The notes beneath the pieces are model-generated. The model saw only the letters and a program-made list of their open reading frames with translations, made no database searches and was not told the DNA's origin. DNA of 35,914 nucleotides from Bacilli bacterium (GTDB lineage: Bacteria; Bacillota_I; Bacilli_A; RFN20; CAG-826), in the NCBI GenBank assembly GCA_017626815.1, contig JAGAHY010000033.1:1-35914 (forward strand). Direction: 5' to 3'. Position 1 is the stretch's first letter. Every line of letters begins with the position of its first letter. Made by a program: the position numbers and the translations under genes. Positions 1 to 7,027 of the stretch are shown piece after piece.

Positions 1-1
1 G

Positions 2-499
2 CTACTAGTCATCTCCGTGTATTTATTGGTGTTTGTTGCCTCCAATAATCTCGGTGGCTGGATGATCGCCTCCTATATTTTGATTATTCTTTCGGTGCTG
101 GCCATCATGGGTTACGGAATCATTGGCTATAAAAAAAGCGATATGGCTTACTTATTGGCAATTGTGCCCTTTTTAGGCGCGGTTTTCGTCAATATCCTTT
201 TGCCTCAACGGAATACGTTTCAGATCGCCATGCTGACGTTGCTGTTCACCTTATCTTTTGCCTTCTTGCTGAAACAAAAAGACCGTAAATTCACCTACAT
301 TATCGGGATATCCATGCTTGCGGTGTCGCTGACGTTTTCCATCTATTCTGCGATTACGGCCAACATTAGCTTCCTTGGCGAAGTATCCGATAACTGGCCG
401 ACCTATGTGGCCATGTATCTTTCTATTTTCGTCCCCACGATCATGTCGACGACGATCTTATTGACCTATAACGTTCGCGTGACGAAGACGAAAATCTAA
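2..499 (+). CDS. Polytopic membrane protein, 5'-truncated
   Basis: The reading frame is open to the left edge of the window (from base 2) with no stop or convincing ribosome binding site, so the GTG at 17 is probably internal and the gene begins outside the window. The visible 165 residues are almost entirely hydrophobic and form about six membrane segments separated by short basic loops such as YKKSD and KQKDRK. There is no catalytic motif or recognisable domain, so no function is assigned. It ends with TAA about 60 bases before the promoter of the MerR cluster. I see no clear terminator between them. Confidence 0.6.
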   Translation, partial: LLVISVYLLVFVASNNLGGWMIASYILIILSVLAIMGYGIIGYKKSDMAYLLAIVPFLGAVFVNILLPQRNTFQIAMLTLLFTLSFAFLLKQKDRKFTYIIGISMLAVSLTFSIYSAITANISFLGEVSDNWPTYVAMYLSIFVPTIMSTTILLTYNVRVTKTKI

Positions 500-560
500 T
501 CTAAATCATCCGAGTACTGGACCATGTTCATCATTGGTGGCATAGTTTTTCATTTTCTTC

Positions 561-591
561 TTGACCTAGAGTTAACTCTAACTTTCAAAAT
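561..591 (+). promoter_or_regulatory. MerR-type promoter with palindromic operator
   Basis: A -35 hexamer TTGACC (561-566) and a -10-like CAAAAT (586-591) are separated by 19 bases, the overlong spacer typical of MerR-activated promoters. The spacer holds a perfect 14-bp palindrome, TAGAGTTAACTCTA (567-580). This is the architecture used by aldehyde/electrophile-responsive MerR proteins of the AdhR/NmlR type. It lies directly upstream of the merR gene, so autoregulation together with the following operon is inferred. Confidence 0.8.
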
Positions 592-612
592 ATGATTGGG
601 GAGGAAATGAAG

Positions 613-1041
613 ATGAGCTATTCCGTATCCGAAGTGGCTAAGATGATGAACGTCTCCACCTATACCATCCGTTACTATGATAAAGAAGGCCTGTTCCCGA
701 TGGTGAAAAGAGTCAACGGCATTCGCGTGTTCGAGGACAAAGACTTCCCCTGGCTAAGGATGCTTAACTGCCTAAAGAATCTCAACTTGCCTATCAAAAA
801 GATCAAGGAGTATGTGGATTTGGCAGTGCGGGGAGACGAAACCTTAAAGGAACGTTATCAATTGATTTTGGAACAAGAAGAGAACATCCAAAAGCAAATC
901 CAAGAGCTCCAATACTACAAAAAACAAATCGACTTCAAGAAAGCCTATTACGAGAAGGCCATCGAAGTCGGGACGGAAGAAGCGGTGAAAGATTGGCCTA
1001 ATCCCGCCGCGACATTGGACGTCGATGAAGTACCCGACTGA
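613..1041 (+). CDS. MerR family transcriptional regulator
   Basis: The protein has 142 residues. The N-terminal winged helix-turn-helix is typical of MerR (YSVSEVAKMMNVSTYTIRYY, then DKEGLFP), followed by a long dimerisation coiled coil (about 75-125). The first ATG of the frame, at 592, touches the promoter -10 and lies before the ribosome binding site, so it cannot be the start. GGGGAGG at 598-604 is 8 bases from the ATG at 613. A single Cys at about residue 53 (MLNCLKN) sits where AdhR/NmlR proteins carry their reactive Cys, which suggests electrophile or quinone sensing. It is the first gene of a redox operon ending at 3830. The effector is unknown. Confidence 0.88.
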   Translation: MSYSVSEVAKMMNVSTYTIRYYDKEGLFPMVKRVNGIRVFEDKDFPWLRMLNCLKNLNLPIKKIKEYVDLAVRGDETLKERYQLILEQEENIQKQIQELQYYKKQIDFKKAYYEKAIEVGTEEAVKDWPNPAATLDVDEVPD

Positions 1042-1050
1042 GGAAAACAC

Positions 1051-1371
1051 ATGCTGACTATTTTAATCCGTTATCAAGGCAAGGGTGGCGGCGCGAGAAG
1101 GTTCGTTAACGAAATGATCTCCGGCGGTGTCGTCTCTAAAATCCGTCAGGAGGAAGGGAATCTCCGTTATGAATATTTCTTCCCCATCGATAATGAGGAA
1201 TCGGTATTGCTCGTGGATTCCTGGAAGAACCAAGAAGCCCTCGATGAGCACCACAAACTTCCGTTGATGGACGACATCAAGCGCCTGCGCGAGAAATATG
1301 ACCTCCATATGGAAGTAGAGAAGTATGAACCCATCGTCGACGACAAGGACGAACGATTTATCCGGAGATGA
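1051..1371 (+). CDS. Antibiotic biosynthesis monooxygenase-like (ABM) protein
   Basis: This 106-residue protein resembles the small dimeric alpha+beta ABM/YgiN-like family: an N-terminal beta strand (MLTILIRYQGK), a helix, then the characteristic segment around GNLRYEYFFPIDNEESVLLV followed by DSWKNQEALDEHH. Family members act as cofactor-independent quinol monooxygenases or degrade reactive aromatics. The exact substrate cannot be read from sequence. It lies 9 bases after merR, with AGGA at its start, and its stop overlaps the leader of the lipoprotein gene. The neighbours (FMN reductase, flavodoxin, hydrolase) support a role in handling quinone-like electrophiles. Confidence 0.7.
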   Translation: MLTILIRYQGKGGGARRFVNEMISGGVVSKIRQEEGNLRYEYFFPIDNEESVLLVDSWKNQEALDEHHKLPLMDDIKRLREKYDLHMEVEKYEPIVDDKDERFIRR

Positions 1372-1372
1372 A

Positions 1373-2326
1373 ATGATGAAAAAACTATTGACGTTAATGC
1401 TGCCGGCGTTTGTCTTATGCGGTTGTTCGTCCAATAGCGGCGTAGAAACTGCCTCAAGCAGAGAAACACGAGAAGGCTTGACGAGCCAGCAAACCGTGTC
1501 TCCCGGCGATAGTCACACCCTCGTGGCCTATTTCTCGGTGGCGAACCATACCGAGAATCTTGCCAACTACGCCAAAGAGCATCTTCAAAGCGATATCTTC
1601 GAAATCGTCGCGAAACAGGAATATACGGCCGAGGACATCAACTATAACACCGATTGCCGTGCCAACCGCGAGCAAAACGATGATTCGGCCAGGCCCGAAA
1701 TCTTATATACCATCGAGGATATCTCCCAATATGATACGATCGTCCTCGGCTATCCGATTTGGTGGGGGCAGGCGCCGAAGATTCTTTATACCTTTATCGA
1801 ATCTTACGATTTCTCCAATAAGACGATTCTGCCCTTTTGCACCTCGGGTAGCTCGCCGATTGGTAGCAGTGCCTTAAACCTGGCAAAAAGCGCTCCGGAA
1901 GCGAATTGGCTAGAAGGAAGGCGCTTCTCCGCCAGCGCGAGCAAAGATGAAATCGGCGATTGGTTAGACGGATATATCAACAAGGAGGAAACGATGAAAC
2001 TGACTATTGATGACAAAGAATTGGATGTGGCGTGGGAAGATAACGATTCCGTCGCCGCGCTAAAAGCCCTCTCGCCCTTAACGATAGCCATGCATGAATA
2101 TGGCGGCTTCGAGCAAACAGGCCCGATTGGGACTTCCATCGCGCGGAATGACAAACAGATCAATGTCGTCCCCGGCGACATTGTCCTCTATAGCGGAAAC
2201 GCTATCTCCGTGTTCTACGAAAATAGCGCGTGGTCATATACCAGACTTGGCCACATCAACGCCAGCAAAACCGAATTAAACGAATTACTCAATAAACCCT
2301 CCGTTACATTTGTTTTGAAAGGATAA
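1373..2326 (+). CDS. Flavodoxin / cyclophilin-like fusion lipoprotein
   Basis: About 317 residues. An N-terminal signal ends in a lipobox-like LCGC, followed by a Ser-rich linker, so the protein is probably lipid-anchored outside the membrane. Residues about 45-190 form a flavodoxin-like domain: phosphate loop AYFSVANHTENLA, then LGYPIWWGQAP and FCTSGSSPIGSS. Residues about 205-317 form a cyclophilin-like beta domain (MKLTIDDKELDV, YGGFEQTGPIG, PGDIVLY). The start is one of two adjacent ATGs, 1373 or 1376, with CGGAG upstream; the longer frame from 1325 would run through the preceding gene. An in-frame ATG at 1994 with a strong ribosome binding site lies at the domain junction (separate entry). 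Probable role: flavin-dependent quinone or disulfide reduction. Confidence 0.8.
   Translation: MMKKLLTLMLPAFVLCGCSSNSGVETASSRETREGLTSQQTVSPGDSHTLVAYFSVANHTENLANYAKEHLQSDIFEIVAKQEYTAEDINYNTDCRANREQNDDSARPEILYTIEDISQYDTIVLGYPIWWGQAPKILYTFIESYDFSNKTILPFCTSGSSPIGSSALNLAKSAPEANWLEGRRFSASASKDEIGDWLDGYINKEETMKLTIDDKELDVAWEDNDSVAALKALSPLTIAMHEYGGFEQTGPIGTSIARNDKQINVVPGDIVLYSGNAISVFYENSAWSYTRLGHINASKTELNELLNKPSVTFVLKG
1982..1996 (+). promoter_or_regulatory. Internal ribosome binding site at domain junction
   Basis: AAGGAGG (1982-1988) stands 5 bases before an in-frame ATG (1994), exactly where the flavodoxin part ends and the cyclophilin-like part (MKLTIDDKELDV) begins. It is as strong as any gene-start site in this window. 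It may allow separate synthesis of a cytosolic cyclophilin-like domain of 110 residues, or it may be a relic of two fused genes. Confidence 0.55.
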
Positions 2327-2328
2327 AT

Positions 2329-2865
2329 ATGAAAAACGTATTGATTATTTCCACCAGCATCCGCGCCGGAAGCAATTCCGAAAAGCTCGCTCACGAATTT
2401 GAAAAAGGAGCAAAAGAAGCGGGAAATGCAGTAAAATTCATCTCTTTGAAAGATAAAAACATCGCTTTTTGCAAAGGATGTTTGGCCTGCCAAAAACTCC
2501 ATCGCTGCGTCATTGAGGATGACGCCAACGCCATCGCTGATCAAATCTGCGAAAGCGATGTCATCGTCTGGGCGTCCCCGATTTACTATTATGAGATGTC
2601 GGGCCAGATGAAGACCTTGATTGACCGCGCGAACTCTTTATATTCGAGAGATTATCGATTCAAAGAAGTCTATTTCTTGACCACGGCCGCGGAAGAGGAA
2701 GAACATGTCCCTGAAAAGGCTATCTCTGGGCTTCAAGGCTGGATTGATTGCTTTGAAGGAGTGGAACTGAAAAAGACCTTGTTCGTTGGAGGAATGAATG
2801 GGCCTAATGAAATTAACAATAATGAAAAATTAAAACAAGCATATGAGCTTGGGAGGAGAATTTAA
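2329..2865 (+). CDS. NADPH-dependent FMN reductase / flavodoxin-family protein
   Basis: The 178-residue protein has a flavodoxin-like fold: beta strand and phosphate loop MKNVLIISTSIRAGSNSEK, the Cys-rich FCKGCLACQKLHRC (spacing as in iron-sulfur flavoprotein relatives) and WASPIYYYEMSGQMKTLIDR, typical of the NADPH-dependent FMN reductase superfamily. A full cubane cluster is not certain. Likely role: cytosolic flavin-dependent reduction of quinones or disulfides. AAAGGA at 2319-2324 sits before the ATG, 2 bases after the lipoprotein stop. The stop codon shares one base with the next ATG (TAATG), so it is translationally coupled to the hydrolase. Confidence 0.82.
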   Translation: MKNVLIISTSIRAGSNSEKLAHEFEKGAKEAGNAVKFISLKDKNIAFCKGCLACQKLHRCVIEDDANAIADQICESDVIVWASPIYYYEMSGQMKTLIDRANSLYSRDYRFKEVYFLTTAAEEEEHVPEKAISGLQGWIDCFEGVELKKTLFVGGMNGPNEINNNEKLKQAYELGRRI

Positions 2866-3830
2866 TGTTAAAACTAGTTAATGAATGGGATAAAGTTTTC
2901 CCAAAAGATGAAACTATCAATCATCAAAAAGTAACGTTTAAAAATCATTTTGGCATTGAACTTGCCGCGGATATGTATTGGCCGAAGGAAGGAGAAAACT
3001 TCCCCGCGATCGCCGTCTCTGGCCCTTTCGGCGCGGTGAAAGAACAATCGAGCGGCCTTTATGCTCAAGAAATGGCCAAAAGAGGCTTCCTGGCCATCGC
3101 GTTTGACCCTTCTTTTACAGGTGAAAGCGGTGGTGAGCCGCGTTACATGAATTCTCCTGACATCAACGTTGAGGATTTCCAAGCGGCGGTGGATTATTTG
3201 TCCAATCTGGACAATGTCGACCCCAACCGTATTTCCATCATCGGTATCTGTGGCTGGGGCGGCATGGCCCTTCAGACGGCTTGCATCGATACCCGCGTCA
3301 AGGCTACCGTGGCCGTCACTATGTACGATATGTCCCGGGTTGCCGGAAACGGATATTTCGATTCGGGCGACAATGAGGAAAGTCGATACGCCCAAAGGGT
3401 CGCGCTGAATAAGCAACGCACCCTCGACTTCAAAAATGGCACCTATAAGTTAGGCGGCGGAGTCGTTGATGATCCGACGGGCGCCCCTTGGTTCGTCCAA
3501 CAATACTTTGACTATTACAAAACACCGCGTGGGTATCACGTTAGATCGCTCAATAGCAATGGCGGATGGAACGTCACCGCCGGCACGTCACTACTGAACA
3601 CGCGCTTGTTCACCTACGCTTCCGAAATCCGTAACGCGGTCTTGATCGTCCATGGCGAGAAAGCTCATTCCCTCTATTTTGGACAGGATGCGTTTAAGTT
3701 GCTAAGAGGAGAGAATAAGGAGTTCCTCTTGGTGAAAGATGCCACACACTGCGACCTTTATGATGGTGGCGAAAACCATGATAAGATTCCTTTTGATCAA
3801 ATTGAAAGTTTCATCAAAAAGAATATCTGA
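2865..3830 (+). CDS. Alpha/beta hydrolase, dienelactone-hydrolase-like
   Basis: The 321-residue protein has an alpha/beta hydrolase fold. The nucleophile elbow reads GICGWGG, so the nucleophile is Cys rather than Ser, as in dienelactone hydrolases. The C-terminal part carries VHGEKAHS and the catalytic His region KDATHCDLYDG. A strand following the N-terminal TFKNHFGIELAADMYWP is also typical. No signal peptide is seen, so it should be cytosolic. It is the last gene of the MerR-controlled operon and is followed by a strong terminator. The substrate is unknown; an ester or lactone of a redox-active compound would fit the context. Confidence 0.8.
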   Translation: MLKLVNEWDKVFPKDETINHQKVTFKNHFGIELAADMYWPKEGENFPAIAVSGPFGAVKEQSSGLYAQEMAKRGFLAIAFDPSFTGESGGEPRYMNSPDINVEDFQAAVDYLSNLDNVDPNRISIIGICGWGGMALQTACIDTRVKATVAVTMYDMSRVAGNGYFDSGDNEESRYAQRVALNKQRTLDFKNGTYKLGGGVVDDPTGAPWFVQQYFDYYKTPRGYHVRSLNSNGGWNVTAGTSLLNTRLFTYASEIRNAVLIVHGEKAHSLYFGQDAFKLLRGENKEFLLVKDATHCDLYDGGENHDKIPFDQIESFIKKNI

Positions 3831-3854
3831 AAAGTCAAAATAGTTAATATTTGC

Positions 3855-3900
3855 AAGGTTTTCATTAGAATACGATACTGTGTTCTAGAAAACCTTTTTT
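3855..3900 (+). terminator. Rho-independent terminator of the MerR operon
   Basis: AAGGTTTTC (3855-3863) pairs with GAAAACCTT (3888-3896). An inner TAGAA/TTCTA helix extends it after a two-base bulge, and a T run follows (to 3900). The long bulged stem ends transcription after the hydrolase gene. Confidence 0.8.
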
Positions 3901-3955
3901 CCTTTTGTGCTTCCTGGTTATTTCCAATATCGACACTTTTTCGTTCCCGTGTTGT

Positions 3956-3985
3956 TTGGATAGCGCGTCAAGACGATTACATTAT
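3956..3985 (+). promoter_or_regulatory. Predicted sigma-A promoter
   Basis: TTGGAT (3956-3961) and CATTAT (3980-3985) are separated by 18 bases, 28 bases before the ATG at 4013. It probably drives the membrane protein / TetR / membrane protein genes. Confidence 0.5.
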
Positions 3986-4012
3986 GAACATCCGCAACAG
4001 GAGGTAAAAACA

Positions 4013-4366
4013 ATGAACACGGATAAAGCTTATGCAGAAAAACTGGCCGCGGAATACGCGCCCAAACAAACCAACAAAGTAGTGGCCCTAAGGAAACTTG
4101 ACCGCAAGGCCAGGATGGGCGCGAATGTCTTCGCCTATTCCTTCGGCATCGCGATGGCGTTACTGTTAGGCGTTGGGATGTGCTTTTCCTTGAAGGTTAT
4201 CGGTAGTGGGGAAGTATGGCAAAATATCCTTGGCTATGCCCTTGGGGTGATGGGCATCGTTGGGGTCTCCGTCAATTATTTCATCTACGGGAAACTCTTG
4301 GCCAAGGGGAAACAAAAATACGGTAGCGATATCATTGCCTTGGCAAATGAAATCGTCGAAGCATAA
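4013..4366 (+). CDS. Small two-span membrane protein
   Basis: The ATG at 4013 is chosen because AGGAGG (3999-4004) lies 8 bases upstream; the frame is open further up but overlaps the promoter. The product has 117 residues: a soluble, charged N-terminus of about 38 residues (AYAEKLAAEYAPK, RKLDRKARMG), then two membrane helices (about 38-60 and 70-92) and a short cytosolic tail. I do not recognise the family. It precedes a TetR regulator by 7 bases and is probably part of that regulator's own target operon. Confidence 0.75.
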   Translation: MNTDKAYAEKLAAEYAPKQTNKVVALRKLDRKARMGANVFAYSFGIAMALLLGVGMCFSLKVIGSGEVWQNILGYALGVMGIVGVSVNYFIYGKLLAKGKQKYGSDIIALANEIVEA

Positions 4367-4373
4367 AGTATTG

Positions 4374-4976
4374 ATGATGAACCAAAACCAATCTCGGTAT
4401 TTCATTACGGCGACGCTGATGGACGAAGCCCTTCTTCAACTTCTCGAGAAGAAGGACTTTGCCTTTATATCGGTAAAAGAAATCTGCCAAAGGGCCGGCG
4501 TAAACCGTTCGACGTTTTATCTTCATTATCAGAGTATCAACGATCTGTTGGAAGAAACGATTGAGCTACTCAACGAACGATTTGTCTCCGCTTTTCCCAA
4601 GGACCTTATCTCTGCCGCCAAGGGGAGGATACTGACTTCCCCGGATTTCCTAAGACCATACCTAAAGTTCGTCAAAGAAAACAAAAGGGCTTATCGCTTG
4701 ATTCACGAAAAACCAGAACTCTTTTCCGCGGATAAAGCCTTCAAGAAGATGTATTCGGATATTTTTGACCCGACGCTGGAAGCGTTTAACGTGGATGAAA
4801 GGGAAAAAGAATACGTTTTCCAGTTTTATACCCAAGGCTCTCTTGCCGTAATTAAGAAGTGGGTCGAAAAAGAATGCGATGACGATATTGATTTTGTGGT
4901 CGATTTAATTGCAAGGCACACTCACGCGGGTCAAAACGATGGTAAGCAAACTGAAAGAATATTGTCTAAGACATGA
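4374..4976 (+). CDS. TetR/AcrR family transcriptional regulator
   Basis: About 200 residues. The N-terminal TetR helix-turn-helix is clear: ALLQLLEKKDFAFISVKEIC, then QRAGVNRSTFYLHYQSINDL. The C-terminal ligand/dimerisation half has the pattern of the small-genome Bacillota TetR group (FLRPYLKFVKENKRAYRLIHE, then VFQFYTQGSLAVIKKWVEK). Two ATGs (4374, 4377) follow the preceding stop with no good Shine-Dalgarno sequence, so start by coupling is likely. The 3' end overlaps the next gene by 38 bases. The ligand is unknown; local control of the flanking membrane proteins is inferred. Confidence 0.85.
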   Translation: MMNQNQSRYFITATLMDEALLQLLEKKDFAFISVKEICQRAGVNRSTFYLHYQSINDLLEETIELLNERFVSAFPKDLISAAKGRILTSPDFLRPYLKFVKENKRAYRLIHEKPELFSADKAFKKMYSDIFDPTLEAFNVDEREKEYVFQFYTQGSLAVIKKWVEKECDDDIDFVVDLIARHTHAGQNDGKQTERILSKT

Positions 4977-5559
4977 TATCGCCATATATATTTCGTTGCT
5001 TGGTTCGTTGATCATGGGGACCATTCCTTTGGTTTCCGTTTTGCTTAAATTCGACTGGGCATCGCTGAATTACTGCATCTTTTCTTATTTGATGGCGGTC
5101 TCTGTCGCGTGGCAATGGGCCATAGAGAAATTCCATGTTAAGCCCCATCCTTATGTCGCGGCGATTATCTCCATGGCCCTGATTATCGCGCCGATGATGG
5201 CATCGTTTGTTTTGACTATCTTATCTAAAGATGCCCCGGTCTCATCTACCAATTGGCTCATCTATATCTATGCTTTATATGGCATGACGAAGATGGTTTT
5301 GGCCATTAGGGATATCGTAAGAAAACGAAAATCCCCTAAACAATATGCGCTATCTTTCCTCGGGTTAAGCAGCGCGCTCTATACGATGCAGATGATGGAG
5401 ATTAGCTTGATTGCCGCTTTCGGGGATAGTCAAGATAACGCGATGTATATGTTGCAGTTATTCACTCAAGGCGCTATTTTCCTTATTTCTTTGTTCATGG
5501 TGGAAATGCTCGTTTATAAAACGCTTGCCAAGAAGCGGGACCAAGATGCGGTTGCCTGA
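4939..5559 (+). CDS. Polytopic membrane protein of unknown function
   Basis: The 206-residue product has about six predicted membrane helices (the first at IAIYISLLGSLIMGTIPLVS) and a short basic C-terminus (AKKRDQ). The start is taken at the ATG at 4939 inside the end of the TetR gene; a TTG at 4909 would add ten residues. I recognise no transporter or enzyme motif. Its overlap with the TetR gene makes co-expression and regulation by that TetR protein likely. Confidence 0.65.
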   Translation: MVSKLKEYCLRHDIAIYISLLGSLIMGTIPLVSVLLKFDWASLNYCIFSYLMAVSVAWQWAIEKFHVKPHPYVAAIISMALIIAPMMASFVLTILSKDAPVSSTNWLIYIYALYGMTKMVLAIRDIVRKRKSPKQYALSFLGLSSALYTMQMMEISLIAAFGDSQDNAMYMLQLFTQGAIFLISLFMVEMLVYKTLAKKRDQDAVA

Positions 5560-5598
5560 GGAATAAGCCAAGTAATTTGTTTCATCGGTCTTGTATTT

Positions 5599-5625
5599 GC
5601 CGAAAAACCTTTCCTTTTTTTCGGC
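5599..5625. repeat. Inverted repeat (possible terminator or operator)
   Basis: GCCGAAAAA (5599-5607) is followed after 9 bases by TTTTTCGGC (5617-5625). There is no T run after the second arm, so it is a poor plus-strand terminator, and it sits immediately upstream of the promoter of the lipoprotein gene at 5644. Either an operator or an AT-rich terminator is possible. Confidence 0.4.
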
Positions 5626-5631
5626 ATCCGC

Positions 5632-5637
5632 TATCAT
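5632..5637 (+). promoter_or_regulatory. -10 element predicting leaderless mRNA
   Basis: TATCAT ends 6 bases before the ATG at 5644, so transcription should begin at or within a base of the start codon. There is no Shine-Dalgarno sequence. Confidence 0.5.
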
Positions 5638-5643
5638 GGCGTC

Positions 5644-6105
5644 ATGAAAACGAAAGCCCATTTCGCCCCATTGTTGATCGCGCCGATGCTTTTGTCAGGA
5701 TGCGTTTTGTTTCCGGATAATGGCGAATGGAAGAAGGAGTGGGGAACGCCAGAACTGTTCATAGAACATGTCACCGGTAATAAATACGTTCATTTGTACG
5801 ATGATCAAGGAAGCTACCAAGACACGGATTTCGAGATACGGGATAAGATTCGGGAGTCCGGTCCGTTTGAGGCAACCGACAAGCGGAATTCAACGGTCGA
5901 ACGTTATTTCACTTACCAAGGATTTTGGACTCCGGCGACAAGCGGCCCGAATTTCTGTAATATGGCCATTTGGGCGGATGGCTTCATCTTGATTGACCAC
6001 AAATCTTCGTTAGGCCCACATGGATATCTGTATTTTTCAATGGATATGGCAAAGGCTTCTAACCTCACCAATTTCGTTTTCGCGAAATTATCGGGCGCCG
6101 AATAA
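5644..6105 (+). CDS. Putative lipoprotein, unknown function
   Basis: The 153-residue product has a short basic N-terminus, a hydrophobic core and a clean lipobox (LLSGC, Cys at about 21), so it is probably exported and lipid-anchored. The mature part is rich in aromatic residues (TYQGFWTPATSGP, FCNMAIWADGFILID, HGYLYFSMD), suggesting a compact beta-rich domain. I do not recognise the family. No ribosome binding site is present and the ATG lies at the predicted transcription start. It faces the ABC ATPase gene convergently. Confidence 0.65.
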   Translation: MKTKAHFAPLLIAPMLLSGCVLFPDNGEWKKEWGTPELFIEHVTGNKYVHLYDDQGSYQDTDFEIRDKIRESGPFEATDKRNSTVERYFTYQGFWTPATSGPNFCNMAIWADGFILIDHKSSLGPHGYLYFSMDMAKASNLTNFVFAKLSGAE

Positions 6106-6152
6106 TCTTCTAAGCGTTTAACAATAATCGGTTTTTGCGGAGATTTTAGGAA

Positions 6153-6857
6153 TTACCATTCAATATCATCAATCGATTTTGGATGTTCGTTTCTGGTGTC
6201 AGAGATGATTTTTCCGCTGCGGATGCGCAGCAGATGATCCGCCATATCCGCTATTGCGGAGTTGTGGGTGACGATGATGATGGTCTTGCCTTTTTCTTTG
6301 ACGCTGCGGACGAGCAATGACAGGATTCCTTTACCGGTTTCGTAATCCAATGCCCCCGTAGGCTCATCGCATAGAATGAGGTCGGAGTTTTTGGCTAAAG
6401 CCCTGGCGATGGAGACTCGTTGTTGTTCCCCTCCGGAAAGCTGCGCGGGGAAGTGGTCCATCATGTTTTCCAGTCCGACGGCCTTAAGCGTTTCCTCGGG
6501 GTTGAGGGAATGTTTGTTTAGCTCGGTGGCCAATTCGACATTTTCCTTCGCGGTGAGATTCGGCATCAGGTTATAGAACTGGAAAACGAATCCGATTTGG
6601 TTACGGCGGTAGGTGGTCAGCTGTTTCTTATTGAAATGGGAGATATCCTGTCCTTTAAAGAATAATTCCCCGGAAGTGACAGGCTCCATGCCACCAATGA
6701 GGTTCAATAATGTTGATTTCCCGGCCCCGGATTGACCAAGAATCACGCAGAGCTCGCCTTGTTGGATTTGGAAGGACATCGCGTCCACTGCGGTGACTAA
6801 AGAATCGCCTTCGCCGAAGGTTTTGGTGAGATTGCGGCCTTCCATAATCAGATCCAT
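6153..6857 (-). CDS. ABC transporter ATP-binding protein, MacB/LolD type
   Basis: The 234-residue protein contains a complete nucleotide-binding domain: Walker [10 protein letters not shown] (about 38-46), Q-loop [18 protein letters not shown], signature [15 protein letters not shown], Walker [13 protein letters not shown] and H-loop VTHN. The sequence matches the MacB/LolD/FtsE-like class that works with FtsX/MacB-type permeases in peptide or lipoprotein export and stress response. AAGGAG (6870-6865) lies 7 bases before the ATG. No permease gene lies next to it, so it is an orphan here; its partner must be encoded elsewhere. Confidence 0.9.
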   Translation of the reverse strand: MDLIMEGRNLTKTFGEGDSLVTAVDAMSFQIQQGELCVILGQSGAGKSTLLNLIGGMEPVTSGELFFKGQDISHFNKKQLTTYRRNQIGFVFQFYNLMPNLTAKENVELATELNKHSLNPEETLKAVGLENMMDHFPAQLSGGEQQRVSIARALAKNSDLILCDEPTGALDYETGKGILSLLVRSVKEKGKTIIIVTHNSAIADMADHLLRIRSGKIISDTRNEHPKSIDDIEW

Positions 6858-6876
6858 GACGATTCTCCTTGCGTCA

Positions 6877-6882
6877 ATTATA
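6877..6882 (-). promoter_or_regulatory. -10 element of the ABC ATPase gene
   Basis: A perfect TATAAT on the minus strand, giving a short leader of about 13 bases that holds the AAGGAG ribosome binding site. The -35 is poor. Confidence 0.5.
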
Positions 6883-7027
6883 TCCGCGACATTGAATCCG
6901 TGCCATGACCGGAAACGAAATCCAATGGATGGACCAAAGGAATGCGAGAAACATTAGCTTAATGGAGCCATTCGGGATAAAGTGGTTTGCAAACAGCGGA
7001 TGAGAGGGGTAATATCGTTTTAGGTTT

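Noticed and set aside
592..612. ATG at 592 as the start of the MerR protein
   Set aside because: It adjoins the -10 of the promoter and precedes the GGGGAGG ribosome binding site, so the ATG at 613 is used.
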